Source: Komagataeibacter melomenusus
GTDB lineage: Bacteria > Pseudomonadota > Alphaproteobacteria > Acetobacterales > Acetobacteraceae
DNA length: 62,522 nucleotides
Direction: 5' to 3'
NCBI RefSeq assembly: GCF_013155395.1
Contig: NZ_JABJWC010000020.1
Span: forward strand, 1-62,522
Made by a program: the position numbers and the translations under genes
Part shown: one piece after another, positions 46,391 to 55,633 of the stretch
Position numbering within the stretch: the first letter of the stretch is position 1
Layout: each line of letters opens with the position of its first letter
Notes under the pieces: model-generated
What the model was told of the DNA's origin: nothing
Seen by the model: the letters and a program-made list of their open reading frames with translations, nothing else
The model's database searches: none

Positions 46391-46497
46391 CTAGAGCAGA
46401 TCCAGTTTGAATGGATCCATTCAAACTGGTGAAGATGCTCGATAAACAATGAGTTGGAGCAATTCCACTGAGCCAGGGTTCAGTGGAATTGCTCTAG
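46391..46497. repeat. Nested palindromic element, MITE- or REP-like
   Basis: Outer ends CTAGAGCA (46391-46398) and TGCTCTAG (46490-46497) are perfect inverted repeats. Inside are a perfect 28-base palindrome, CCAGTTTGAATGGA/TCCATTCAAACTGG (46402-46429), and a 15-pair stem GAGCAATTCCACTGA/TCAGTGGAATTGCTC (46457-46494). Only one copy is seen in this window. It ends 11 bases beyond the opgH stop codon. No coding content. Confidence 0.85.
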
Positions 46498-46508
46498 GTC
46501 AGCACATA

Positions 46509-48695
46509 TCAGGGTAGCTGCGCCAGCAGGTGCAGCCCTTCTGCGCTGCCCAGCACGGCGGATTTTTCCGCGCGGTTGAGTTCGCGCACTGCCGTGGCCA
46601 GGTCAGGTGCTTCGCGCAGCTTGAGCAGCCCTACGAGGAGTGCCGGGTTGATCGGGTCGCCCCGCCTGCGTGGCGGCGGCAGCATGATCTCATGCACCCG
46701 CAACAGCCCCGCGCGGGCACGCAGGGCGGCGATGGCCTCCTGTATCGGGCGGCCCGCCATCTGGCCCATATAGGCCACGGCCTCGTGCAGCACCGGCGGC
46801 GGGTCCGTCTCCTCGGGGATGAGCAGCAGCCGCGCGCGCCGCAGGGCCTGGCCCGCGGCTTCGCTGCCGGTCAGGGCGGCCAGCGGAATGGCGCAGACCA
46901 GCCCCAGCGTGACCGGCAGCATCCACAAGAACAGCGGCAGCGACACGCTCCACGCCGCCCCCGCCAGCGCAATGCCCAGCACCGTATGCAGCCAGTACAG
47001 CCGCACGTTCTGCATGATCTGCAGGCCGCCTGCATCACGCCGCTGCGCATTCCAGCCGGAATCACGGCCGAGCAGGATGGACAGCACGCCCGCCGTCTGG
47101 ATCATCATGGCAATGGGCGCGATCAGGCCGCCGATCACGGTCTCGACCACAATGGACGCAGCCGCCATGATCGCGCCGCCGCAGCCCCGGCGCAGCGGGC
47201 CATCAATGAGCAGCAGCATGTAGGCCAGGATCTTGGGGGCAAGCAGCACGATCATGGTGCCGATGAACATGTATTCCGCCTGCACGGGGTCAACATGCGG
47301 CCAGTGCGGGTAGAGCAGCTTGGTATCGCCAAAATATTCCGGCTTGTAAAAGCGGTTCTGCAACGAGACCAAGATGCCCACGAGCAGGAAGATCAGCCAC
47401 AGCGGCGCGGTGACATAGGAGCCGATGCCCATGAGCATGTGCATGCGGCTGACCCAGTGCAGCCCCCGCGCGGGCAGCACCTTGGCGTGCTGCAGGTTGC
47501 CCTGGCACCAGCGCCGGTCACGGATGGCGATATCGGTCAGCGAGGGCGGGCTTTCCTCATACGACCCCATCAGGGCGGGCACCATGTGAATGGCCCAGCC
47601 GCCCCGGCGCATCAGGGCCGCCTCCACAAAGTCATGGCTCAGGATCGCGCCGCCAAAGGGCTTGCGCCCCGGCAGGTGCGGCATGCCCGCCTGCTCGGCA
47701 AAGGCTGCGGTGCGGATGACCGCGTTATGCCCCCAGTAATTGCCCTCCGACCCATGCCACCAGGCAATGCCGTGGGCGATCAGCGGGCCGTACACGCGGC
47801 CTGCGAACTGCTGCATGCGCGCAAACAGCGTGCGCCCGTTCACGATCACCGGCAGGGACTGGATCAGGGCCACGCCGGGGTTGCTTTCCATGGCCGCGGT
47901 CAGGCGCACGATCACATCACCCGACATGACGCTGTCGGCATCGAGCGTGATCATCTGCTGGTAGGCCGCGCCGTAGGTGCGCACCCATTCACCGATATTG
48001 CCAGCCTTGCGGTCGGTATTGACCGCGCGCCTGCGGTAGAACAGCCGCCCGCCCCAGCCCGTGGCGCGGCACAGGGCCATGTAGGCGGCTTCCTCCGCCA
48101 CCCAGATGTCGGGATCGGTGGTGTCGGACAGGATGAACACGTCAAACGCGCGTTCCTGCCGCGTGGCCCCCAGGCTGTCGATGGTGGCGCGCAGCCCGGC
48201 CATGACCCGGCCCGGATCTTCGTTATAAGTGGGCATGAGCAGCGCCGTGCGGGTGGTGACCCGCGGCAGCGCCCCGCTGCGCTTGATGCCAAGCCCCAGC
48301 CCGCCATGGGCCAGCATGGAGGCAAAGCCCGCCAGCGCCGAGGTAAAGGCCAGCGCAATCCATAAAAACAGCATGACGAACAGCAGCAGCATGACCATGC
48401 CCGCCACCGAGCGCTGCACGGCATTGAACACGAGGTCCATCTCGTAACCGGCCATGCCGGTCATGGCCACGGCACCGCCAATCACCAAAAGCCGCCGCAG
48501 CCCGATCAGCCGCCATTGGGTGGCGGGCACCGGGCCGCGACCATGCCGGTCGGGATCGGTTTCGAGCGCGCGCACGGGCATGTCGAGCGGGGCGGCAGGG
48601 GGCAGGGCGGCCCAGCCCTGCGGCAGCAGGCTGGCAGGTGCTGCAGGCTGCGCCGGGTATGGGGGCGCCCCTACGGCGTCCATCGATAGACCCAT
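46509..48695 (-). CDS. opgH: Glucans biosynthesis glucosyltransferase H
   Basis: A 728-residue membrane GT2 enzyme that polymerises UDP-glucose into the beta-1,2 backbone of osmoregulated periplasmic glucans. ALLMPTYNEDPGRVMAGLRA opens the catalytic domain; DVFILSDTTDPDIW, RRAVNTDRKAGNIGEWVRTY and MITLDADSVMSGDVIVRL carry the conserved Asp residues; RRWCQGNLQHAKVLPARGLH is the QxxRW-type motif. Several spans flank it. It is shorter than E. coli OpgH (847) mainly at the ends. The start (48695, or ATG 48683) overlaps the opgG stop. Confidence 0.95.
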   Translation of the reverse strand: MGLSMDAVGAPPYPAQPAAPASLLPQGWAALPPAAPLDMPVRALETDPDRHGRGPVPATQWRLIGLRRLLVIGGAVAMTGMAGYEMDLVFNAVQRSVAGMVMLLLFVMLFLWIALAFTSALAGFASMLAHGGLGLGIKRSGALPRVTTRTALLMPTYNEDPGRVMAGLRATIDSLGATRQERAFDVFILSDTTDPDIWVAEEAAYMALCRATGWGGRLFYRRRAVNTDRKAGNIGEWVRTYGAAYQQMITLDADSVMSGDVIVRLTAAMESNPGVALIQSLPVIVNGRTLFARMQQFAGRVYGPLIAHGIAWWHGSEGNYWGHNAVIRTAAFAEQAGMPHLPGRKPFGGAILSHDFVEAALMRRGGWAIHMVPALMGSYEESPPSLTDIAIRDRRWCQGNLQHAKVLPARGLHWVSRMHMLMGIGSYVTAPLWLIFLLVGILVSLQNRFYKPEYFGDTKLLYPHWPHVDPVQAEYMFIGTMIVLLAPKILAYMLLLIDGPLRRGCGGAIMAAASIVVETVIGGLIAPIAMMIQTAGVLSILLGRDSGWNAQRRDAGGLQIMQNVRLYWLHTVLGIALAGAAWSVSLPLFLWMLPVTLGLVCAIPLAALTGSEAAGQALRRARLLLIPEETDPPPVLHEAVAYMGQMAGRPIQEAIAALRARAGLLRVHEIMLPPPRRRGDPINPALLVGLLKLREAPDLATAVRELNRAEKSAVLGSAEGLHLLAQLP

Positions 48696-50194
48696 TCTTC
48701 CGATACGGGGCCGTTATCATCGGCCAGCACGCAGTTCAGTTCCGCAACCTTCGCATCGCCGGGGGCAAACTCGAACGTGCTGCGCCAGCCATGGATGGGT
48801 TCGACCGGCTCGACCACCACATTGCGGATCTCACCCGCCGAGGCGCGGCATTGCAGGTGGAAATGCGGGTTGTCGGGCAGCCTGTCAAAAGGCGTGCCGG
48901 TAAAATCGAGGTCGAAGAAGCGCGTATGCGAATCATCGGTGGACTCTCCCACCCGGGTGGCGGCAATACGCGCGAGCTTTGTGGGCCACGGCGTGTCCCA
49001 ACCCCAGTACATGCGGTAGGTGAACACGTATTCGCGCCCTGCGGCCAGCGGCTCCTGCGGGCGCCAGAACGAGACGATGTTGTCATTGACCTCGTTGGGG
49101 GTGGGAATTTCCACCAGGTCGACAGCGCCTGCCCCCCAGTCCCCGATCGGCTCGATCCATAGCGAGGGGCGCTTTTCATAATTCAGCGCCACATCCTCGA
49201 AATCGGTGAAGGCACGCTTGCGCTGCATCAGGCCAAAGCCATGCGGCCGCACATCGGTAAAGGCGGAGAACTGGAGGTCGCGCGGGTTGCGCAGCGGCCG
49301 CCACAACTGCTGGCCGCTGCCGGTCCACATGGAGAGGCCCTCGCTGTCATGGGCGGCGGGGCGCCAGTCATCGACGCGCGAGCGGTCATTGGCATCAAAA
49401 TAGAACATGCCGGTCAGGGGGGCTATGCCGGACTCGGTAATCGCCTTGCGCGGATAAAGCGAGGACTGCACGTCAAACACCGTGGTCTCGCCGGGGCGGA
49501 TGGTAAAGCGGAACGCCCCGGTGAGCGAGGGGCTGTCAAGCAGCGCATGCAGCACCACGCTATCCACGCCCGCCTTGGGTTTTTCCAGCCAGAAGGCGCG
49601 GAACAGGGCGAATTCCTCGCCCGTCGGGTCGCCGGTGCCATTGGCGAAGCCACGGGCGGACAGGCCATAGGTCTGCCCCTTGGCCACGGCGCGGAAATAG
49701 GATGCGCCAAGGAAGACGCAGAACTCTTCCATCACGCCCGGCGTATTGATGGGCGCGCGCAGGCGCAGCCCGGCAAAGCCGATGTCATCATTCACGCGCA
49801 GGGCGGGGTCGTTGAAGGTAAACATGTCGGGGTTGAAGGCGATGGGGCGGCTCTGGCCGTCAACCACCTCGTTCATGTCGATACGGGGCGCGTACAGATA
49901 GCCACGGGGAAAGAACTCGACCTCGAAACCGAGGTTCTCGCCATGCCACAATGCCTGCTCGGGGCGGTAGGCCATGGAATTGTACTGATCGAAATTGAGG
50001 TTGCGCAAAGGTGCTGGCAGCGACTGGGAAGGCGGCTGGTATGCCTGCTGCGATAACTGATGGGCCAGCGTGCGAACCGTGTTGGAGTCAAAATTGCTGC
50101 TCTGGGTTGCCCTTGCCGCGCGTGGCGCGGCAAACCCAACGACCGACAGGGCGGACAGGGCCGTGCCCGCTTTCATGAAATTACGTCGTAACAC
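48671..50194 (-). CDS. Glucans biosynthesis protein G/D (OpgG/OpgD type)
   Basis: A 507-residue periplasmic protein with a Tat-like signal, LRRNFMKAGTALSALSVVGF, which fits OpgD better than the Sec-exported OpgG. The mature part shows family blocks: YRPEQALWHGENLGFEVEFF, PRGYLYAPRIDMNEVVDG, FCVFLGASYFRAVAKGQTYG and LSARGFANG, ending with a glucan-binding domain (YVFTYRMYWGW). It is required for OPG export or structure with OpgH. GTG start with GGAG 9 bases upstream. It is followed by opgH in an overlapping unit. Confidence 0.93.
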   Translation of the reverse strand: MLRRNFMKAGTALSALSVVGFAAPRAARATQSSNFDSNTVRTLAHQLSQQAYQPPSQSLPAPLRNLNFDQYNSMAYRPEQALWHGENLGFEVEFFPRGYLYAPRIDMNEVVDGQSRPIAFNPDMFTFNDPALRVNDDIGFAGLRLRAPINTPGVMEEFCVFLGASYFRAVAKGQTYGLSARGFANGTGDPTGEEFALFRAFWLEKPKAGVDSVVLHALLDSPSLTGAFRFTIRPGETTVFDVQSSLYPRKAITESGIAPLTGMFYFDANDRSRVDDWRPAAHDSEGLSMWTGSGQQLWRPLRNPRDLQFSAFTDVRPHGFGLMQRKRAFTDFEDVALNYEKRPSLWIEPIGDWGAGAVDLVEIPTPNEVNDNIVSFWRPQEPLAAGREYVFTYRMYWGWDTPWPTKLARIAATRVGESTDDSHTRFFDLDFTGTPFDRLPDNPHFHLQCRASAGEIRNVVVEPVEPIHGWRSTFEFAPGDAKVAELNCVLADDNGPVSEEWVYRWTP

Positions 50195-50311
50195 CTAATT
50201 CAACTCCAGTCCGTTCTTCTTTTCAGGAGTGCTGCCACACTATTCTTTATTTTTTACCATTGGGCAAAGGTACTTATGCCACAACCGTGATCAGCAGTGC
50301 TGATGGCTTTT

Positions 50312-50656
50312 TCACGGCGTGGATGAACACATACCTGCCAATGTTTCAAGTGGGCCCCGTACTGCCTCGCGCGCGGCCTGCTCGATTTCACGATACAGGC
50401 GCAGCACGGCCTCGCCCTCCGCCGAAAGGCCGGCCCCGCCGCCGCCGCCCGGCCGCGCGCTGACCAGCGGGCGGGCAAATGTGGTATTCATCGCCTCGAC
50501 CAGCAGCCAGGCGCGCCGGTAGGACATGCCCATGGCCCGCGCTGCCGCCGAGATCGAGCCGGTCTCGCCAATCTGTTCGAGCAGTCGGATCTTGCCATGC
50601 CCGAGCAGGGGCGTGCCATTGGCGTCGAGCCGCAAGGTCAGGCGCATCTGTGTCAT
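50312..50656 (-). CDS. ModE-type winged-helix regulator without TOBE domain
   Basis: A 114-residue protein corresponding to the N-terminal domain of ModE: GKIRLLEQIGETGSISAAAR, AMGMSYRRAWLLVEAMNTTF and then PLVSARPGGGGGAGLSAEGE. The molybdate-binding TOBE repeats are absent, as in other single-domain ModE-like or LysR-type regulators. The ATG at 50656 has GGGAG 10 bases upstream (ATG 50665 would be too close). It diverges from the GNAT gene over about 80 bases. The ligand and target are not apparent. Confidence 0.85.
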   Translation of the reverse strand: MTQMRLTLRLDANGTPLLGHGKIRLLEQIGETGSISAAARAMGMSYRRAWLLVEAMNTTFARPLVSARPGGGGGAGLSAEGEAVLRLYREIEQAAREAVRGPLETLAGMCSSTP

Positions 50657-50737
50657 ATTTTCCATACTCCCGGCAGCCGCTATGATAATGGCTCCTTCTA
50701 CCTGAAATATCCTTGTCTGGAATGGATTTTTCCCATC

Positions 50738-51271
50738 ATGCACCAAGCCGCCCTCCCATCGGGGGCGCCTGCCACCGCATGGGCCCCGATGCAGCCGGGC
50801 CATCTGCCCGCGGTGGTGGCGCTCGCCGCCCGCCTGCACCCCGGCTGCCCCGAGCGGGCGGAGGTGCTTGATGAACGCCGCAGGCTGTGCCCGGCGGGCT
50901 GCCGGGTATTGCTGGCGGAAAACGGGCAGGCGGGTGGCTACATGCTGAGCCACCCGTGGCGCATGGGCTGCCCGCCCGCGCTCGATACCCCTCTTGGCCG
51001 CCTGCCCGCCCGGCCTGATTGCTGGTATCTCCACGATATCGCCATCGACCCCGCCCTGCGTGGCCAGGGCCATGCCCATGCGGCGCTAAGCCATATCAGC
51101 GCGCAGGCCCGTGTGCATGGCGTGCAATGGCTGGCCCTGATGGCGGCGGAAGGGGCCCGCACGCTCTGGGCGCATCTGGGCTTTGCGCCAATACCTGACG
51201 TGCCCGCCGCCATTACCGCAAGTTATGGCGCGGATGCCTGCCCCATGCGCCGGGCGTTACCGGGTGGCTGA
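50738..51271 (+). CDS. GNAT-family N-acetyltransferase
   Basis: A 177-residue protein with a clear acetyl-CoA loop: WYLHDIAIDPALRGQGHAHA (RxxGxG/A pattern RGQGHA). The preceding strand VLLAENGQAGGYMLSHPWRM and the C-terminal LMAAEGARTLWAHLGFAPIP also fit. The ATG at 50738 follows a weak ribosome site. Divergent from the ModE-like regulator, which may control it. The substrate is unknown. Confidence 0.85.
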   Translation: MHQAALPSGAPATAWAPMQPGHLPAVVALAARLHPGCPERAEVLDERRRLCPAGCRVLLAENGQAGGYMLSHPWRMGCPPALDTPLGRLPARPDCWYLHDIAIDPALRGQGHAHAALSHISAQARVHGVQWLALMAAEGARTLWAHLGFAPIPDVPAAITASYGADACPMRRALPGG

Positions 51272-51285
51272 CATATTTCAAAATA

Positions 51286-51331
51286 ATAAAAGTCATGAAG
51301 CCTTGTGAAAAAAGCTTCACCAGAGGCGTTT
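51286..51331. repeat. Right half of the dispersed double-hairpin repeat, between convergent genes
   Basis: AATAAAAGTCATGAAGCCTT followed by GTGAAAAAAGCTTCACCAGA: the AAGCTT hairpin side and a decayed right arm. The GCCGCC hairpin is lost. It lies between the GNAT gene and the opposing polyol dehydrogenase. Confidence 0.75.
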
Positions 51332-52797
51332 TACAGGTTCTGCATGACCGCTCGCACGCCGCGTTCACGGATGGCGTGGCGCGTTTTGACCACGGCGGCA
51401 TCAAGCGCGATCGAATCCATGTCGCGCCAGCCATCAAAGGCAGGCAGGGCAAGGGCTGCCGCAAGATTGGCCTCATTGACCAGCGCCATGTCATCGGCAT
51501 CAAGCGTGGGTTCAAGCGGGGCGTAGCTTTCGCCCTTCTCGTCACGGCCGCGCAGCATTTCCAGATAGGCGGCAATGCCAAAGGCGATGCGGCCCAGATC
51601 ATGCCCGCTCTCCAGCGAGCGGCGCACCGTATCGGTCCAGAACACCCGCACTTTCGAGGCCCCGTCGCTACAGATCCGCAACAGCGTATCGGCCACCGCC
51701 TGGTTGGAGAAACGGCTGAGCAGGCGCAGGCGATAGGCATCAAGGTCGAAACCGGCGGGCGCATCGATCTGGGGCATGGCATCCAGCGTCCAGTAGGCAT
51801 TGGCCAGGCGCTCGAGGTCGGCATCCGCCACGGTTTCATGCGCGTAGCGGTAGCCCAGCAGCAGCCCTGCGGCACCGAGCAGGATGTGCCCGGCATTGAG
51901 CATGCGCACCTTCACCTGCTCGTAGCCTGCCACGTCATCCACAAACTGCACGCCTGCCTTTTCCAGCGCGGGGCGGCCGTTGCAGAAATTGTCCTCCAGC
52001 ACCCACTGGCTGAAATCCTCCGCCAGCACGGGCAGCGCGTCATCCAGCCCGCTGGCCGCGTTCAGCGCCTGGCGCGTGGCCCGGTCCACGCCGGGCGTGA
52101 TGCGATCCACCATGGAGCACGGAAAGGTCACGCTGGCCTCGATCCAGTCGGCCAGATCGGGGTCAACCGCGCGCGCATAGCCCACAAAGGCCGCCCGCGC
52201 GACATGGCCATTGCTGCGCAGGTTATCGCATGAGAGCACGGTAAAGGGCGGCAGGCCCGCCTCGCGCCTGCGGCGCAGCCCCTCCACCACGTAACCGAAC
52301 ACGGTGGATGGCCTGCGCGGATGGGCAAGGTCCGCGCTCACGCCTGCCTCATCAAGGCGGAAGCGGCCGGTTTCCTCATCGATATTGTAGCCGCCTTCGG
52401 TAATCGTCATGCTGACGATGCGCGTCTCGGGGTCTGCCAGGCGGGCCAGCACGGCCTCGGGGTCGGTGGGGGCGAGCAGGTATTCGCGCAATGCCCCGAT
52501 GATGGAGACGGTGCGCGCGCCATCCGCCGCCACCTCGGTCAGGGAATACAGGCAGTCCTGCTGCTGGAACTGGCGCGCCTTGGCCTCCCCGCGCGGGCCG
52601 CCATTGAGCCCCACGCCCACGATGCCCCACTGCGCCTGGCCCGGCAGGCCAAGGCACCGGTTGACGTACCACGCCTCATGCGCGCGAAAGAAATTGCCCA
52701 CGCCAAAATGCACGATCCCTCGCCCCACCGCCTCGCGCCTGTATGGCAGCGCCTGCACGCCAGCGGGAAGGGTGGTGAGGGTTGTTTCGTTCAGCAT
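51331..52797 (-). CDS. Polyol long-chain dehydrogenase (mannitol dehydrogenase family)
   Basis: A 488-residue NAD(P)-dependent enzyme of the long-chain polyol dehydrogenase group. GIVHFGVGNFFRAHEAWYVN is the Rossmann glycine motif; SMTITEGGYN, VLSCDNLRSNGHVARAAFVG and FPCSMVDRITP are conserved family blocks. The catalytic Lys region lies near KVRMLNAGHILLGAAGLLLG, where the expected KxxxxNxxH pattern is seen. Members oxidise D-mannitol, D-arabinitol or reduce fructuronate; the exact substrate cannot be read from the sequence. Ends close to a repeat fragment; a FUSC gene lies upstream on the same strand after 18 bases. Confidence 0.93.
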   Translation of the reverse strand: MLNETTLTTLPAGVQALPYRREAVGRGIVHFGVGNFFRAHEAWYVNRCLGLPGQAQWGIVGVGLNGGPRGEAKARQFQQQDCLYSLTEVAADGARTVSIIGALREYLLAPTDPEAVLARLADPETRIVSMTITEGGYNIDEETGRFRLDEAGVSADLAHPRRPSTVFGYVVEGLRRRREAGLPPFTVLSCDNLRSNGHVARAAFVGYARAVDPDLADWIEASVTFPCSMVDRITPGVDRATRQALNAASGLDDALPVLAEDFSQWVLEDNFCNGRPALEKAGVQFVDDVAGYEQVKVRMLNAGHILLGAAGLLLGYRYAHETVADADLERLANAYWTLDAMPQIDAPAGFDLDAYRLRLLSRFSNQAVADTLLRICSDGASKVRVFWTDTVRRSLESGHDLGRIAFGIAAYLEMLRGRDEKGESYAPLEPTLDADDMALVNEANLAAALALPAFDGWRDMDSIALDAAVVKTRHAIRERGVRAVMQNL

Positions 52798-52815
52798 GGT
52801 GTTCTTGCGCTCCTT

Positions 52816-53964
52816 CTAGGGTGAGGGGCGGGCACGACCCTCCGGCAGGGGGACGGACGCAGCCTTGCCCGCAGGTTCGAATCCGGCCTCGGCCACCAGC
52901 GGGTGGCCATCAAGCGGGAACGGACCATCATCCGTGCGCCCGTCCGACCAGATATTTCGCACGGCCAGCCGCATGTCGGCATGCAGCAGCCCTAAAGCGA
53001 AACGCATGACAGGGGTCCAGTGTTCCCTGCCCTGCTGCTGTTCAAGCCGGTCGAGCAGGGGGCGCATGTCATCATCGGGCAGGGTGTGGCCCCGGCGGGT
53101 CGCGGCCAGCCGGTCGCACCGCGCGGCCATCTGGCCCAGTATATCGACCAGCATGTCGCGCTCATGGGCAAGGATATCACCCGTACGGGCGGTCTCGCCC
53201 TCGGTGCCCGCGCGCGCGATGAAAATGGCATCCGAGCGGATCCGGCGCAAAAGCCCCGGCAGGCGCAGCACCAGCGGGTCATGCTTCGCCAGCGAGGACG
53301 GGTGCTCCACCTCCGCCTCCTGCACGCCGTCATTCATGTCCTGCAGCAGGGAGCGGCACATCGTATCGATGGTGGCCAGCGCATCGTGGTCGGGGTGGTT
53401 CTGCAATGCCCCCGAAAGCAGGTCCGACAGGCGGCGCAGCAGGCTTGCGGCATTGCCCAGCACCTCGCGCCGCGCCTCGCCACGCAGCACGAAGAACGAG
53501 ACAGCGAATGATACCACCACCCCGGTCATGATCGAGGCGATGCGTTGCAGCGGGCGCGAAAACGGCTCGCCCGTGGCGGGGAACAGCAGCACCACCATGA
53601 GGGTGACAATGGCCACCCGCATCTTGGGCCGCAGCGCCACCAGCACGGCAAGCGGCATGAGCATGACCCAGAACACCATGCCCACCGAGAGCGTGGTGTA
53701 CTGCTCGAGCGCAATGGCGGACATGCCCGCCGCAGCCCCGATGAGCGTGCCCACGATCTGCTCGCGCCCGGTAGACAACGTCTGCGTCAGGCGGCTTTGG
53801 GTAATGACGATGACCGAGGTGATGAGCGCCCAGACCGGCTCATCAAGATGGATGATGGTGGCGACAATGCCGGACAGGATGAGCGAGACATTCATCCGCA
53901 CGACCTGCCGCCACGTGCCCCGCCCCATGATGGAATAAAAGAGTGTCTTCACGCGTTCCGGCAT
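52816..53964 (-). CDS. FUSC-family membrane protein
   Basis: A 382-residue protein. The N-terminal 170 residues hold five to six spans of the FUSC/YccC type (WRQVVRMNVSLILSGIVATI, VIVITQSRLTQTLSTGREQI and VGTLIGAAAGMSAIALEQYT), followed by a helical cytoplasmic region of about 200 residues. FUSC proteins are linked to efflux of aromatic acids or fusaric acid. It starts 5 bases after the degP stop, so both are probably coexpressed. No adaptor or outer-membrane partner is next to it. Confidence 0.85.
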   Translation of the reverse strand: MPERVKTLFYSIMGRGTWRQVVRMNVSLILSGIVATIIHLDEPVWALITSVIVITQSRLTQTLSTGREQIVGTLIGAAAGMSAIALEQYTTLSVGMVFWVMLMPLAVLVALRPKMRVAIVTLMVVLLFPATGEPFSRPLQRIASIMTGVVVSFAVSFFVLRGEARREVLGNAASLLRRLSDLLSGALQNHPDHDALATIDTMCRSLLQDMNDGVQEAEVEHPSSLAKHDPLVLRLPGLLRRIRSDAIFIARAGTEGETARTGDILAHERDMLVDILGQMAARCDRLAATRRGHTLPDDDMRPLLDRLEQQQGREHWTPVMRFALGLLHADMRLAVRNIWSDGRTDDGPFPLDGHPLVAEAGFEPAGKAASVPLPEGRARPSP

Positions 53965-53969
53965 GCGGC

Positions 53970-55553
53970 TCAGTGGCCGCCCCCTTCCGGCAGGGGGAAG
54001 GGCACCCAGCGCAGGCCATCGGCGTTCTGCACCAGGAACAGCACGGTCTTGCGGTGCTGGGTGCGGGCGGCGTCGATCTGGCGGCGCAGGTCGGCGGGCG
54101 TGTTGACGGCCGCCTGCTGCACCTCGGTCACCACGTCGCCGGGGCGCAGGCCGCGCTCGGCGGCGGGGCTGTCATCGGTAACACCAGTGACCAGCACGCC
54201 TTTCTGCCCTTCGGCCATGTTGTATTTCTGGCGCGCGATGTCATCGATCTCGCCCACGGTAAAGCCCATGCCCGCAATGGCCAGGCTGCCCTGGGCGGGG
54301 TTCTTGCTGGCGGGCTTGCTGTCGGCCTTGTCGGTCTTTTCCTCGGGCAGGGCGCCGATGGTAATGGCCACGGTCATCTGCTGGCCCTTACGCCAGATGC
54401 CCAGATGCGCGACACTGCCCCCCGCCAGTTCCGCCACGAGGCGCGGCAGGGCGCGGCCATCGATGTCCTTGCCGTTCAGGCTCTGGATCACGTCACCTGT
54501 CTGCAGATGCGCCACCGCCGCCGGCCCCTTGGGCTCGACGCCCGCGATCAGTGCGCCGTGGGGGTCTTTCAGGCCCAGCCCATCGGCAATTTCCTGCGTC
54601 ACGTCCTGAATGCGCACGCCAATCCACCCGCGCGTGACCCGCCCGTGGTGGCGCAACTGCTCGATGATGCCCTGCGCCTCCGCCGAGGGGATGGAAAAGC
54701 CGATGCCGACCGACCCGCCCGAAGGCGAGTAGATGGCGGTATTGATGCCGATCACCTCGCCGCGCAGGTTGAACAGCGGGCCACCGGAATTGCCCTTGTT
54801 GATGGGCGCGTCGGTCTGGATGAAGTCATCATACGGCCCCTGCTCGATATTGCGCCCGCGTGATGACACGATGCCCGCCGTCACCGTGCCCGACAGGCCA
54901 AAGGGGTTGCCGATCGCCAGCACCCAGTCGCCCACGCGGGCGTGGTCGCTGTCACCAAACGGCACGGCGGGCAGGGGCCTGGGGCTGTCCACCTTCAGCA
55001 CGGCAAGGTCGGTGCGGTCATCATGGCCGAGCAGGCGGGCCTTGAGCACGGTGTTGTCCTGCAGCGTGATGGTGATCTGGTCGGCATGGCGCACGACGTG
55101 GTTGTTGGTCACGATCACGCCCGAGGGGTCGATGATGAAGCCCGAGCCCAGCGCCTGCATCTTGCGCGGCGGCGCGTTGGGGCTGTCCTGGCGGTTCATG
55201 AAGTCGTGGAAGAACTTCTCGAACGGCGACCCTTCGGGGAAGTTGGGTACCTGCGGCGTGCTGTCGCCATCATCGCCGTCGTCATCGTCCTCGCCGGGGC
55301 GGACCATCTCGGTGGTGGAGACGTTCACCACGGCGGGCAAAAGCCTTGCGGCCAGGTCGGCGAAGCTGTCGGGCATGTTGCGCCCCTCGCCGGGCAGGCG
55401 CAGCGGCGCCGGGGGAGTAGCCGGCGTGGCGGGGGCCGGAACGGGCGTCGAGGCCGGGGCGGGATCGGCCGCGCGGGCGGCCTGGGCCCCAAGGGCCGTG
55501 ACCAGCCCCATGGCAAGGCAGGATCGGGAAAAGACTGCGGCGCGAAAGGACAT
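53970..55553 (-). CDS. degP: Periplasmic serine protease of the DegP/HtrA family
   Basis: A 527-residue Do-type protease-chaperone. A signal peptide (SCLAMGLVTALGAQAARAAD) is followed by a Pro/Ala-rich linker. The catalytic triad is visible: His in VIVTNNHVVRH, Asp in DDRTDLAVLKVD and Ser in NKGNSGGPLFN. The acidic loop DDDDGDDGDS precedes. Two PDZ domains follow (GWIGVRIQDVTQEIADGLGL and GVTDDSPAAERGLRPGDVVT). It degrades misfolded envelope proteins. ATG at 55553; AGGATG lies upstream. opgC is the upstream neighbour. Confidence 0.95.
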   Translation of the reverse strand: MSFRAAVFSRSCLAMGLVTALGAQAARAADPAPASTPVPAPATPATPPAPLRLPGEGRNMPDSFADLAARLLPAVVNVSTTEMVRPGEDDDDGDDGDSTPQVPNFPEGSPFEKFFHDFMNRQDSPNAPPRKMQALGSGFIIDPSGVIVTNNHVVRHADQITITLQDNTVLKARLLGHDDRTDLAVLKVDSPRPLPAVPFGDSDHARVGDWVLAIGNPFGLSGTVTAGIVSSRGRNIEQGPYDDFIQTDAPINKGNSGGPLFNLRGEVIGINTAIYSPSGGSVGIGFSIPSAEAQGIIEQLRHHGRVTRGWIGVRIQDVTQEIADGLGLKDPHGALIAGVEPKGPAAVAHLQTGDVIQSLNGKDIDGRALPRLVAELAGGSVAHLGIWRKGQQMTVAITIGALPEEKTDKADSKPASKNPAQGSLAIAGMGFTVGEIDDIARQKYNMAEGQKGVLVTGVTDDSPAAERGLRPGDVVTEVQQAAVNTPADLRRQIDAARTQHRKTVLFLVQNADGLRWVPFPLPEGGGH

Positions 55554-55633
55554 GGGGCTCTTACATCCTGCTGAACGGGATCGATCGGACGGGCACCTAT
55601 ATCACGCCCTTTACGGGGGCGGAAACCACGGCT

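Noticed and set aside
46530-48365. Plus-strand reading frame of 611 codons opposite opgH
   Set aside because: opgH carries conserved catalytic motifs on the minus strand. The antisense frame is Gln/His/Arg-rich with no motif.
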